Shown: one piece after another, positions 46,099 through 58,486 of the stretch
Position numbering within the stretch: the stretch's first letter is position 1
Layout: each line of letters begins with the position of its first letter
Assembly (NCBI RefSeq): GCF_004011695.2
Contig: NC_082408.1
Span: 109,501 to 173,500, forward strand
DNA: 64,000 bases
Reading direction: 5' to 3'
Source: Ascochyta rabiei
Lineage: Eukaryota; Ascomycota; Dothideomycetes; Pleosporales; Didymellaceae
Translations under genes and position numbers: made by a program
Notes under the pieces: model-generated
Told to the model about the DNA's origin: nothing
Database searches by the model: none
Seen by the model: only the letters and a program-made list of their open reading frames with translations

Positions 46099-46847
46099 AC
46101 TGCTCATCGAGCCACGTCGAATCCAAGCTCAGTAACGACGACCGTCCAGACAAAGAGAAAGAAGACCGGTGAGAACGACTTAAGGGGTGGTATGACATGG
46201 CATTCTTTTCATTCCGGACAAAGTCGTATATCCACACAGACTAGTCGAAACAATAGAAGATACAATGACAAAAGCAACAGGGCAGCACACAGTTGGTCCA
46301 TGACAAGAAGGTAGCCAACTACTTTCTTTTCCTTCGGCGCCGTTACCGTAAACGCCACGCTAAACTCAAACTCGAAGAATAAAACGACAGAAAAAAGCTC
46401 GCAGAGGAGTGCGAGATATGGTTTTGGTCTTCAGATGGTAAGATGCCCCCCAATTGCGAGGCGCAGAGCACTCCGTGAATATCCCCAAAGGGGGATGCAT
46501 GGATCCAAGTAGGGTCGAAGATCGCTTCAGTTCCATTGACAGAGTCATATCGAGTGTTCGCCTCGTTCGCAACAAGAGTCGTGGCGCTGGAGAGGCTCGG
46601 TCTATTGCTGCTTGGTGACTCAGGTCTGATGCTTCACTCTTCGCTGGTAGGACCGTGAGTACGGTAGAAAGTGTTGCCAAACAGAGGTTTGATGAAGCAT
46701 CCAAGTCTTGCCTGTGAGGCGATGCCTATTTCACTCAACATCGCCGAGGACATGTTGCTGGATCTGACTGTTTGGTCCTGGAAATCCAAACCCGATCCCC
46801 GTGGTCTTACCTACAAAATTCGACTGCTGCTGTGGATTGTTGCCTTC
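46099..46847. other. Intergenic region between convergent genes
   Basis: About 750 bases shared as 3' flank by the membrane-protein gene and the Leu3-like gene. Short open frames here show no domain. Confidence 0.6.
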
Positions 46848-49258
46848 CTAAGCATTAAAGTCTGTGCCGAACCCGCCAGACCCATACTGGCTCCAATCCG
46901 TCTGCGCCTCCAGCATCCACGACACGGAATCAAAAAACTCGTAGCTGTTTGCGCTCGCCAGGCCCTGGGGCAGTGCTAGCGGCATGCTCAGAGTATTCAG
47001 GTGTGGGTTGAAGTTTGGCATGGTGTGTGCAGGGTTTTCAATGATGGTACCCGGCGGAGGTGTGACGCTGCTTGAGGAGTCTGGGTTGGTGGGGTTTGTG
47101 ACGACGGTGTTGTCGAGTTGTTCTGCGGCGCCGCCAACTTGGGCTTCGCGCCAGCGCCACACGCAGTCAAACATGACGCTCATGCTCATGCGGCTGCGGA
47201 CTATAAGACCAAGAGGATCTTCGAGCAAGCCTGTGCTTTCTCGTCGCTGCTGTGTAGCTTGTTGAGATTGTGAGTGGTTGTTGAACATGTTAGCGGCGCC
47301 AACGTTGCTGACAGATGGCGACTGCGACATGCTGTGTAGACTGCGCCCTCGAGAGCTTTCCTTCCACAGCTGCGCCAGGACTTCGGCGAAGCGGTCCAAA
47401 AGGTCGTTCGGCCAGACTTTAGATCTCCTCAGCGCTTCCACTGTCTGTAACACATACTGACGACCTTTCGATGGCAGCCTTCCAGCAAAGTCCGAGTTTA
47501 GAAGTTTGAGGAGGGCAAAGCCAGCAGCGAGAGCCATCTGCATGATGTAGTATGGAACATAAGGTAGCTTGCTGGCTTGCTGTAGCTTGAAGACCTGGTC
47601 CAGGTAGGTTGTAGCGGCATAGTATAGTGCGACCAGATCGTCGCGGCGCTCCAATCTTGGTTCAGGGCTGAAGAAAGAGTAGAGGTGCAGATGCAAGCAT
47701 ACAGCATAGTGATAGAGCTCTTCTAGTTCTGCGGAAATGAGTCAGATGCCTTGGGTCAATCAGACGTCAGCTTACCGTTGTCAACTCCGTCCAGTGAGCC
47801 GCGCTCTTCCTTGAGGCGATCTGCTTCCAAGGTCATGTACGTTGTTGCAGCTTCGGCCGCGAAGCGGTGGGTATTGGCCGAGTACAAGAGCTTATTGATG
47901 CGGCTAGCAGCCATTTCCTGCCGAAGACGAACGAACAGAGTGGGCGGTATGGTGCGCATATGGTCCTCGTCGTCTACTTTGAACTCGAGTGTCGAATCGT
48001 ACAGGGTGATGGAGGGCTGGCCGTTGCCTGTTGAGACGCTGGAACATGTCAGTGGAGAACAGGGTGTATGGATGCTGGATGCACGACTCACGTTTGTGCT
48101 ACGATGTTGCACACCGCCCATGTGCGCAGGCGGTCGTGGATGTCTTCCTGCTGCAGGCGGACCTTTGTGCGCGAAAAGTCCTGTGGATGCGTGGGCTGGT
48201 GTAGGCCAATCTGCATGGCGATCTGCATCATGACACCGCACAGCATGTAGGTGGGGTCTGTGACGGTACGCTCTGCAGGGACGGGCCAGGTGCACAGCAA
48301 ACACAGAGCCTTGACGACATGGTGGTTCGGCTGGTTCCTGACGGAGTCCCAGATCAGGTCTGTCAGCGGCTTTGCGAGGTCCTTGAGCAGTGTTGGACGA
48401 GTGGCTGAGCGGCGTGCGGCCACGCTGACGATGGCCCAGAACAGGAGCTTGTGGTCGTGCGAGTAGTACTCCTCGGGCGAGCGCACCTGGTCGAGGAAGG
48501 GCAGGAAGGGGTGGTACAGCTGGAAGTACTCGGTGAACAGCTCGTTGACCTCGCCGTGGCCCAGTCGCACTTCGCCGGCACCGAGCACGTAGAACATGGG
48601 CGATCCACTGCGCAGGTCCAGCAGCGAGGTCGCAGCGACCTGCTGGTGCTGTGTCTGCAGGAATGCGTCGTCCTCGAGCTTGGGCATGGGTGTGGCGGCG
48701 AAGCTGCTGTGGCCGTGGTTCTCCATGGGCGGCTGCGGGGGGGGCAGCAGTGGCTGGCCAGGCATGGGCGCGCGGCCCTCGTACATGGCGAGGCGGTCCC
48801 GCAGCGCCTCCATCTCGCGCTCCATCTCGGCATTGCGGTTGCGCTTGCCGACGCGCTTGAAGTTGGGCTCGATGACGCAGCGCAGGTTCTGCTTGACGCA
48901 GCGGTTGCAGCTCACGAAGGGGTCGCGCTGGACGTTGCACTTGAGCTGCACACACACACGCGCTGTCAGCGGGAGGGACACGCCCAAGAAGGCAGGCACG
49001 GCCTGTGCCGACACGCACCTTTTGCTGGCGACACTCGTTGCATGCGCGCTTCACGGCCAGGTTGCGGCGCGCAGACGCCGGGCGCGAGCCGTCTGCGTCG
49101 CCGTGGTGGAAGTCGTCGTCCTCGCTCGAGGCCGAGCGCTTGAAGCCGCGCTGCTGGCCGGGCGGGCTGGCGGCAAAGCCCTGCGCAGTCAGCCCGGCCC
49201 CCGGTGTCGTGGGAGAGAGCTGGTCGGACATGGACATGGACATGGACATGGTGGCCAT
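46848..49258 (-). CDS. Leu3-type Zn2Cys6 transcription factor
   Basis: Four exons, 49258-49019, 48945-48092, 48038-47776 and 47728-46848, give 745 residues. The zinc cluster ACNECRQQK/LKCNVQRDPFVSC followed by NRCVKQNLRC has spacing C-x2-C-x6-C-x9-C-x2-C-x6-C and is split by the first intron after the third-to-last basic residue before LKC. The linker EPNFKRVGKRNRNAEMERE and the dimerisation helix match Leu3-type regulators, which in yeast respond to alpha-isopropylmalate and control branched-chain amino acid genes. A fungal-specific regulatory domain follows (FTEYFQLYHPFLPFLDQV, then the middle homology region). The N-terminus has a Met-Ser run coded by a GGACAT repeat (49227-49250). The exact target set is unknown. 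Confidence 0.85.
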
Positions 49259-50259
49259 GGCCGTGTGCAGCTCCGGCAGGTGTTGCGCGCTGCAGCACCG
49301 ATATCGCAGCCCGAGGTGGTGCGCGCGCGCCTGGAGTAGAGTTTTGGTAGCGGGGTCGGAGGGGAGCAGGACACGCAGGACACGAGCTATCAGCTATCAG
49401 CTATCAGCTATCAGGCAGTCATGTGCTTTCCCGCCGCCTGTCCCTACCACGCCTTGCTCGTCAACTGCAGAGTCCCGCCGAACGCTCGACGCCCTGCATC
49501 GCCAATCACAGCGCACGCGCCCACGCTCACTTGCGCGCTTCCAGCCTCTTCACGCTACCCAACTCCGCTTGTACCCGCTGTGAACTGCGAGCATCAGGGT
49601 CATGCTGGCCCCCTGGGCGCCTCTGGCTAGTTCGATTCAAGTGCTCGACTCTTGGCCAGGTAGGGTACATGCACATCAGACCATGTAGCCAGTCACGGAC
49701 TGCATGCACTTGCAACACAGGCGATTCCAACACACGTCGAGCCCAACAAGTGGTGGAGCACGTTTGGTGATATCGAAACACAATCAGACAAGTGGAAGCT
49801 TGGAGACGCGCCCTTTCAGGATCGTGCGGTACCGCTATCACACGGAGATACACAGGCGCTTTGATAACAATTCGGAGGTCTGGTCGACGGGAGCATCGGA
49901 GAATCTGCGCATTTTCATGGTCAGTAGCGTCGTGCCCGGGTGCAGCAGGACATGGGCAGTTTCTCTACGTTCCACCATCCATCGCCTTCTCAATCCAACG
50001 TTGGCCAAAGCATCTCAGTCCCTCTCACGCCTCATCACGCCTCATCACGCCTCATGGCACCGTAACTGTGTTGCGCAGCTCGTGGATGTATTCGTGATCC
50101 TACTCAGCTACTGTCCTGGTGGACTTCGGAGAGTGGCGCAGAAATCGCCGTGATATCGTGAAAGTCAACCGAACCAGGAGATTGCCCATAATGCACATGA
50201 ACACCGATAGCCCCAGTTTTGACATGCTTGAACCCCAGTTACCCTCGAACCTTCCCCGC
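49259..50259. other. Intergenic region with short tandem repeats
   Basis: This holds the Leu3-like promoter, with four AGCTATC units at 49385-49412, and a three-copy CATCACGCCT-type repeat at about 50024-50055. No gene is supported. Confidence 0.6.
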
Positions 50260-50648
50260 TTAACGCTTCTTCTGCTGGGACTCCTTGAGGACCTTCTTGA
50301 CGACCTTCTGCTCCTCAATGAGGAAAGCACGGACGATGCGGTCCTGGACGCAGTTGGCGCATCGCGAACCACCGTACGCGCGCTGGACGGTCTTCTTGGG
50401 GCGGGAGACGGTGGCGTATTCGCGGGGGCGGAGGGCGGGAACACCGGCGAGCTTGGTACCGCAGTCCTGCAGCATGTCAATACGTGTGCGTCGAGATGCC
50501 ATCGCGCTGCACTTACACCGCACTTGGGAGCAGTGCCCTTCTTCTTGATGTGAAGGTAGCGGAGCTCACCGCCGGGAGTCTTGATCACGCGGACCTTCTG
50601 GCTCCTGGTGTTGTAGGGGGCACGACGCCTCTGCCCGGTGTTAGCCAT
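50260..50648 (-). CDS. 60S ribosomal protein eL34
   Basis: Two exons, 50648-50517 and 50466-50260, separated by a 50-base GTAAGT...GCAG intron, give 112 residues, the normal length. [20 protein letters not shown] at the start, a Cys quartet (PKCGDCG and RCANC) and [20 protein letters not shown] are diagnostic for eL34, a small basic protein of the large ribosomal subunit. The intron lies between PKCG and DCG, within the zinc-binding loop. It is highly expressed in all eukaryotes, so a strong promoter is expected in 50649-51316. Confidence 0.95.
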
Positions 50649-51316
50649 TGTCCCACTATCGTCCCAGCGACTCCATCTTTGATTGATTCGCTCGGGGGCT
50701 CGGTGCGACGTACGTAGGTGAGTCTGGTGGAAGGCATTGTGGTGGATTTCCCGGGGAATCAGTGGTGATTGTCTGTATCAGAACGTGAGCGAAGAATTCG
50801 TTTCGTAGGTCGACCGGCAGTCTTGAAGGGACACTCGAGCGCGGAGGCAGTCGATGTTTTCGTCGGTCTTCAGGAGTTGGGCAGGGCTTCGCTGGGGCTG
50901 GCTTACCGCTGGGCGTTAGTAGTCGTGATGGTCGTAAAATCTCGTGAGAGGTTCCGGTTCAGTGCGCTGCGCTGCTGCTAAGCGAGGTGTCTGTGCGGGC
51001 GGCAACTTTTGGCTTTTGGCAGGCCCTCGCTGTGCACGTGATGCTGGCGTTAGCGTACTCTGGAAAAGATATCATCAAAGCTGCAACGCCACAGAGCGAT
51101 CAACCCCATCGCCAATCGCCACAACGCGTGGAGCGTCACATCGAGCTTGACGCGCATTTGCATCACTTCCCTTTCGGAGCATCCAGCGACCGATTTGGAA
51201 TTTGCGCGCGGACGCGACTTCTCCACATCGACCGCGACGCGCTGTCGTCCGCAAAGCCTGGGGACACGACTTCACAGCGACACAGCGACACCGCGACAAA
51301 GAACGACCCACCCGCC
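50649..51316. other. Divergent promoter region, eL34 and PRP8
   Basis: 667 bases between two divergent housekeeping starts. Open frames running into PRP8 from this side are not coding. Confidence 0.6.
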
Positions 51317-54300
51317 ATGGCGTTTCCTCCTCCCCCCCTCCTCCCCCTCCTCCTCCAGGTCCTCCTGGCTCCGGATATGGAGCTCCGCCGCCGCCACCAC
51401 CTCCCCCTCCTGGTCCTCCGGGCGCTCCAGGTACCGTAGGCCCGCCCGGGATGCGGCAGATGGTTGACCCCCAGGTCGCCAAGTTCGCGCAGAAGAAGAA
51501 GGACTGGCTGCGCCAACAGCGCCAGAGATTTGGCGAGAAGCGCAAGGCTGGCTTCGTCGAGACACAGAAGGCAGACCTGCCCCCGGAGCATCTGCGCAAG
51601 GTGTTCAGAGATATCGGCGACGTGTCACAGAAGAAGTTCACTACAGATAAGCGGAGTTATCTGGGCGCGCTCAAGTTCATGCCTCACGCGGTATTGAAGC
51701 TTCTGGAGAACATGCCCATGCCCTGGGAGAGCAGGCGAGATGTCAAGGTCCTGTACCACACCAACGGATGCTTAACCCTTGTCAACGAAGTACCGCGAGT
51801 CATCGAGCCAGTCTTCCATGCACAATGGGCGGCTATGTGGGTTGCGATGAGAAAGGAGAAGAGCGACCGCCGCCACTTCAAGCGCATGCGATTCCCACCC
51901 TTTGACGACGAGGAGCCTCCGCTGTCCTACTCAGAAAACATTGAGGATGTCGAACCTCTGGAGCCGATTCAATTGGAGCTTGACGAAGAGGAGGATGACC
52001 CAGTCGTTGAATGGTTCTATGAGCACCGACCTCTCCTAGATACCCCACATGTGAACGGACCGAGCTACGAGACATGGAACCTCGACCTGCCACAGATGGC
52101 CACACTGTACCGACTGAGCAGGCAGTTGCTCAGCGATATCGTGGACAAGAACTACTTCCACATGTTCGACATGAACAGCTTCTTGACAGCCAAGGCGCTC
52201 AACGTAGCGATACCTGGAGGTCCCCGCTTCGAGCCCTTGTACAAGGACATCGACCCCAACGATGAGGACTTTGGCGAGTTCAACGCTATCGACCGCATCA
52301 TCTTCCGTGCGCCTATTCGAACAGAGTACCGCGTCTCATACCCTTTCCTCTACAACTCCCTCCCCCGTAGTGTCAAGCTGGCTTGGTACTCGTACCCTCA
52401 GGTTGTTTACGTCCACGCAGAGGATCCCAGTCTGCCTGCCTTCTACTTTGACCCTATCATTAATCCCATCTCATCACGAGCGGTAGCACCAAAGAACCTC
52501 TCTGTGAGCCACGAGGACCTGGTATTTGGTGATGGCGACGAAGATGATGAGGACGACTTCCAGATGCCCGAGGACATGGAGCCATTTATGGCTGATGAGG
52601 AGTTGTCCACACCTGAGACCGCCTCAGCGATCGCTTTGTGGTGGGCGCCCCATCCTTTCGACAAGCGATCAGGACGCATGGTGCGCGCACAAGACGTGCC
52701 TCTGGTGAAGCAATGGTACCTTGAGCACGTTCCCGGCGGTCAGCCGGTCAAGGTCCGAGTGTCGTACCAGAAACTTCTCAAGTCTTTTGTTCTGAACGAG
52801 CTTCACAAGAAGGATCCTCAAGCACAGAGTAAGCAGAATCTGATGCGCACGCTGAAGAGTACGAAGTTCTTCCAGCAGACCAAGATCGACTGGGTCGAAG
52901 CAGGTCTGCAGGTCTGCCGACAGGGCTATAACATGCTCAACCTCCTCATTCACCGCAAGAACTTGACCTATCTGCATCTTGATTACAACTTCAATCTGAA
53001 GCCCGTCAAGACGCTCACCACAAAAGAGCGCAAGAAGTCACGTTTCGGAAACGCCTTTCACTTGATGCGAGAAATTCTTCGTCTGACCAAGCTCATCGTC
53101 GATGCGCAGGTCCAGTACAGATTGGGCAACATCGACGCTTTCCAGCTTGCGGACGGTATCCTGTACGCCTTCAACCATGTCGGTCAACTGACTGGTATGT
53201 ACCGATACAAGTACAAGCTTATGCACCAGATCCGTTCTTGCAAGGATCTGAAGCATCTCATTTACTACCGATTCAACTCTGGGCCGGTTGGTAAGGGTCC
53301 TGGATGCGGTTTCTGGGCTCCTGCCTGGAGGGTGTGGTTGTTCTTCATGCGCGGTATTATCCCTCTTCTGGAGCGTTGGCTCGGAAATTTGCTCTCACGT
53401 CAATTTGAGGGCCGACACAGCAAGGGTGTTGCGAAGACGGTCACGAAACAGCGTGTAGAGTCCCACTTCGACTTGGAACTCCGTGCCGCTGTCATGAGTG
53501 ATTTGATGGACATGATGCCCGAGGGCATCAAGCAGAACAAGGTCAATACAGTCCTGCAGCATCTTTCGGAAGCATGGCGCTGCTGGAAGAGTAACATCCC
53601 ATGGAAGGTGCCTGGCCTGCCTGCGCCAATCGAGAACATTATTTTACGATACGTCAAGAGCAAGGCCGATTGGTGGATTTCGGTTGCGCACTACAACCGA
53701 GAGCGCATCCGACGAGGTGCGACTGTCGACAAGACCGTTGCGAAGAAGAACCTGGGTCGTCTGACGCGGTTGTGGCTAAAGGCTGAGCAGGAGCGTCAGC
53801 ACAACTACATGAAGGATGGCCCCTACGTATCCTCAGAAGAGGCTGTTGCCATTTACACAACGATGGTGCACTGGCTAGAGGCGAGGAAGTTCCAGCCAAT
53901 TCCGTTTCCGAGTGTTTCGTACAAGCACGACACCAAGATCCTCATTCTTGCCTTGGAGCGCCTGCGAGAAGCCTACTCAGTCAAGGGGCGCCTCAATCAG
54001 AGCCAGCGTGAAGAGCTTGCCCTTATCGAGCAGGCGTACGATTCACCAGGAACGACACTCGCTCGTATCAAGCGTTTCTTGCTGACACAGCGCGCGTTCA
54101 AAGAAGTCGGTATTGACATGAACGACAACTACAGCACCATCAACCCAGTATACGACATTGAGCCTATGGAGAAGATCACGGATGCCTACCTCGACCAGTA
54201 TTTGTGGTACCAGGCTGACCAGCGCCACCTGTTCCCCGCCTGGATCAAGCCTTCCGATTCTGAGGTACCTCCTCTTCTGACATACAAGTGGGCTCAGGGT

Positions 54301-57300
54301 ATCAACAACCTCGATCAAGTCTGGGAGCACGAAGACGGCCAGTGCAACGTCATGATCGAGACACAGCTGTCCAAGGTGTATGAGAAGATTGATCTCACTA
54401 TGCTGAATCGACTGCTCCGTCTCATCATGGACCACAACCTGGCTGACTACATCACCGCCAAGAACAACGTCCAGCTCAACTACAAGGACATGAACCACGT
54501 CAACGCTTATGGTATGATCCGTGGTCTGCAGTTCTCTGGTTTCGTGTTTCAGTTCTACGGACTCGTCCTTGATATCCTCCTTCTTGGCCTGCAGCGAGCG
54601 AACGAAATCGCTGGTGCGCCGGAGAGCCCCAACGACTTCCTGCAATTCAAAGACAAGGAGACTGAGGTCCGTCACCCCATCCGACTCTACACCAGGTACA
54701 TCGATCGCATTTGGGTCTTCTTTAGGTTCACAGCCGATGAATCGCGTGATCTGATTCAGCGGTTCTTGACCGAAAACCCTGATCCTAACTTCGAAAATGT
54801 GATTGGATATAAGAATAAGAAATGCTGGCCTCGCGACTCCAGGATGCGCCTGATGCGCCACGATGTCAACCTCGGCCGCGCTGTATTCTGGGACATGAAG
54901 AACCGACTGCCACGATCGGTTACCACTATCGAGTGGGACGATACTTTCGCTAGCGTCTACAGTCGCGACAACCCCAATCTGCTCTTCTCGATGAGCGGGT
55001 TTGAGGTTCGCATTCTGCCCAAGATCCGCAACCAGAGCGGCGAATTTCCCGAGAAGGACAGTGTATGGTCGCTTATCGACAACGCAACCAAGGAGCGAAC
55101 TGCGGTTGCTTTCCTGCAGGTGACGGAGGAAGACATTGCGAAATTCAACAACCGCATCCGGCAGATCCTGATGTCTTCTGGTTCGACGACATTCACGAAG
55201 ATCGCCAACAAGTGGAACACCACCTTGATTGCATTGTTCACATACTACCGTGAAGCTGCAGTCTCGACCGTTAGCTTGTTGGACACCATCGTCAAGTGCG
55301 AGACCAAGATCCAGACTCGTGTCAAGATTGGTCTCAACTCAAAGATGCCTTCGCGTTTCCCTCCTGCTGTGTTCTACACACCCAAGGAGCTTGGTGGATT
55401 GGGTATGATCTCCGGATCTCACATCCTGATCCCTACAAGCGACAAGCGATGGTCCAAACAGACCGACACTGGCGTCACGCACTACCGCGCCGGTATGTCT
55501 CACGACGAAGAGACTCTCATTCCCAACATCTTCCGCTACATCATTCCGTGGGAGTCAGAGTTCCGCGACTCTCAGCGCGTGTGGATGGAGTACTCGCAGA
55601 AGCGGCAAGAAGCACAGCAGCAAAACCGCCGATTGACGCTTGAAGATTTGGAAGATAGCTGGGATCGTGGTCTTCCTCGTATCAACACACTCTTCCAGAA
55701 AGACCGCAGCACACTCAGTTTCGATAAGGGTTTCCGCGCCAGGACTGAATTCAAGATTTACCAGCACATGAAGAGCAATCCATTCTGGTGGACAAGCCAG
55801 CGCCACGATGGAAAGCTTTGGAACCTCAATGCGTACAGAACAGACGTAATCCAGGCTCTAGGCGGTGTTGAGACCATCCTCGAGCACACACTCTTCAAGG
55901 CGACGGCTTTCCCGTCCTGGGAGGGTTTGTTCTGGGAGAAGGCATCAGGTATTCATACGCGGATTCCCACTTCAAGACGAACGCTAACGATGTACAGGTT
56001 TCGAAGAGTCAATGAAGTTCAAGAAGCTCACCAACGCCCAACGTTCCGGTTTGAACCAGATTCCTAACCGCCGCTTTACCCTCTGGTGGTCACCGACAAT
56101 TAACCGGGCCAACGTCTACGTTGGTTTCCAGGTCCAACTCGATCTGACGGGAATCTTCTTGCACGGCAAGATCCCCACGCTCAAGATCTCGCTGATCCAG
56201 ATCTTCCGCGCCCATTTGTGGCAGAAGATCCACGAGTCTGTTGTCATGGATCTGTGTCAGGTCTTCGACCAGGAGCTGGAGGCTCTTGGTATTGAGACTG
56301 TGCAGAAGGAGACAATCCATCCCCGAAAGTCGTACAAGATGAACAGCTCGTGCGCTGATATTCTGCTCTTTGCTAGCCACAAATGGAGCGTCTCGCCGCC
56401 GTCTATGCTTTACGACACCAAAGACACGATGAGCTCCACGACGACGAACAAGTTCTGGGTCGACGTCCAATTGCGATACGGAGACTACGACTCTCACGAC
56501 ATAGAACGATACGTCCGTGCGAAATACCTTGACTACACCCAGGACAGCATGAGTATCTATCCTTCAGCGACCGGTCTCATGATTGGTATCGATCTGGCCT
56601 ACAATTTGTACTCGGCCTACGGACAGTACTTCCCCGGTCTTAAGCAGCTCATCCAGCAAGCTATGGCCAAGGTCATGAAGGCCAACCCTGCGCTCTACGT
56701 CCTTCGCGAGCGTATCAGGAAGGGTCTCCAGCTGTACGCTTCCGAGAGCAGCCAAGAGTTCTTGAACTCGCAGAACTACTCTGAGCTGTTCAGCAACCAG
56801 ATCCAGCTTTTCATCGACGATACGAACGTCTACCGTGTCACCATCCACAAGACTTTCGAGGGTAACTTGACGACAAAGCCTATCAACGGTGCTATCTTCA
56901 TCTTCAACCCCCGAACTGGGCAGCTGTTCTTGAAGATCATTCACACGAGTGTATGGGCTGGTCAAAAGCGTCTTGGTCAATTGGCCAAGTGGAAGACCGC
57001 GGAAGAAGTCGCAGCTCTCATTCGATCTCTGCCCGTCGAGGAGCAGCCGAAGCAGCTGATCGTCACCCGTAAAGGTCTGCTGGATCCCCTCGAGGTCCAC
57101 CTCCTTGATTTCCCTAACATCTCGATTCGCGCATCCGAACTTCAGCTGCCGTTCCAGGCGGCCATGAAGGTCGAGAAGTTGGGTGACATGATCCTCCGAG
57201 CCACTGGACCTCAGATGGTGCTTTTCAATCTGTACGATGAGTGGCTGAAGACGATCTCGTCTTATACCGCCTTCTCGCGTCTGATTCTCATCCTGCGTGC

Positions 57301-58486
57301 GCTGCACGTCAACATGGACAAGACGAAGCTGCTCTTGCGCCCTGACAAAACAGTCATCACACAGGAACATCACATCTGGCCATCCCTGTCGGACGAGGAT
57401 TGGATCAAGGTCGAGGTGCAGCTTCGTGATCTCATCCTGAACGACTACGGCAAGAAGAACAACGTCAACACATCATCGCTGACCAGCAGTGAAGTGCGCG
57501 ACATCATCTTGGGTATGGAGATTTCAGCGCCTTCCATGCAACGTCAGCAGGCTGCCGAGATCGATAAGCAGCAGGAAGAGCAGCAACAGTTGACTGCTGT
57601 CACCACCAAGACCCAGAACATCCATGGTGAGGAGATGGTTGTCACCACCACTTCACAGTACGAGCAGGCTTCGTTCGCGTCGAAGACCGAATGGCGCACA
57701 AGGGCTGTTGCGACGTCCAACTTGCGTACTCGTGCGAACAACATATACATCAATTCAGAAGATGTCAAGGAAGAAGGCCACTTCACCTACGTCATGCCGA
57801 AGAACGTCCTGAAGCGCTTCATCACTATCGCAGATCTGCGTGTTCAGGTCGCCGGCTACCTGTACGGCAAGTCACCACCAGACAATGACCAGGTCAAGGA
57901 AGTCAGCACCATCGTCATGATCCCACAAGTCGGCAACACCCGCGATGTCCAGTTGCCCAAGCAGCTTCCTCAGCACGAGTACCTCGACGGCCTTGAGCCT
58001 CTTGGTATTATCCACACCGTCAGCGGTAACGAGCCACCGTACATGCAGGCCAGTGACGTCACCCAGCACGCACGTCTGATGAACCAGCATGCCACTTGGG
58101 ACAAGAAGACTGTTTCCATGACCGTCTCCTTCACGCCTGGATCCGTGTCGCTTGCAGCTTGGGCGCTCACCCCTCAGGGCTACAAGTGGGGCGCTGACAA
58201 CAAGGACACCATGTCTGACAACCCGTCTGGCTTCAGCACCTCTTTCGGAGAGAAGTGCCAGCTCCTGCTTTCGGACAAGATCCGCGGATACTTCCTTGTG
58301 CCGGACAACGGCATCTGGAATTACAGTTTCATGGGCAGCACGTTCGGCGCTGTCGAGAAGAAGCCAGTGCACGTCAAACTCGACACACCGGTCAGGTTCT
58401 ACGACAGCATCCACCGACCGCTGCATTTCCACAACTTCGCTGAGCTGGAGGACGTCTGGGTCGATCGCGAGAACCAGTTTGAGTAG
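51317..58486 (+). CDS. PRP8: Pre-mRNA splicing factor Prp8 (U5 snRNP core)
   Basis: Exons end at 55948 and resume at 55998 after a 49-base GTATTC...ACAG intron with branch-like GCTAAC; the stop is at 58484-58486. The product is about 2373 residues, the normal size. Prp8 scaffolds the spliceosome catalytic centre, contacting both splice sites and U5/U6 RNA. The order is a Pro-rich N-terminus, [25 protein letters not shown] and reverse-transcriptase-like core ([26 protein letters not shown] region), endonuclease- and RNase H-like domains ([20 protein letters not shown]) and a C-terminal Jab1/MPN domain ending [17 protein letters not shown]. No intein interrupts it. The start is in question: the ATG at 51317 is one base out of frame with the rest, because the C-run at 51332-51338 appears one short. 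The first in-frame ATG is 51450. Confidence 0.95.

Noticed and set aside
51202..51449. PRP8 starting at 51202
   Set aside because: That position is TTG, and the upstream residues have no resemblance to Prp8.
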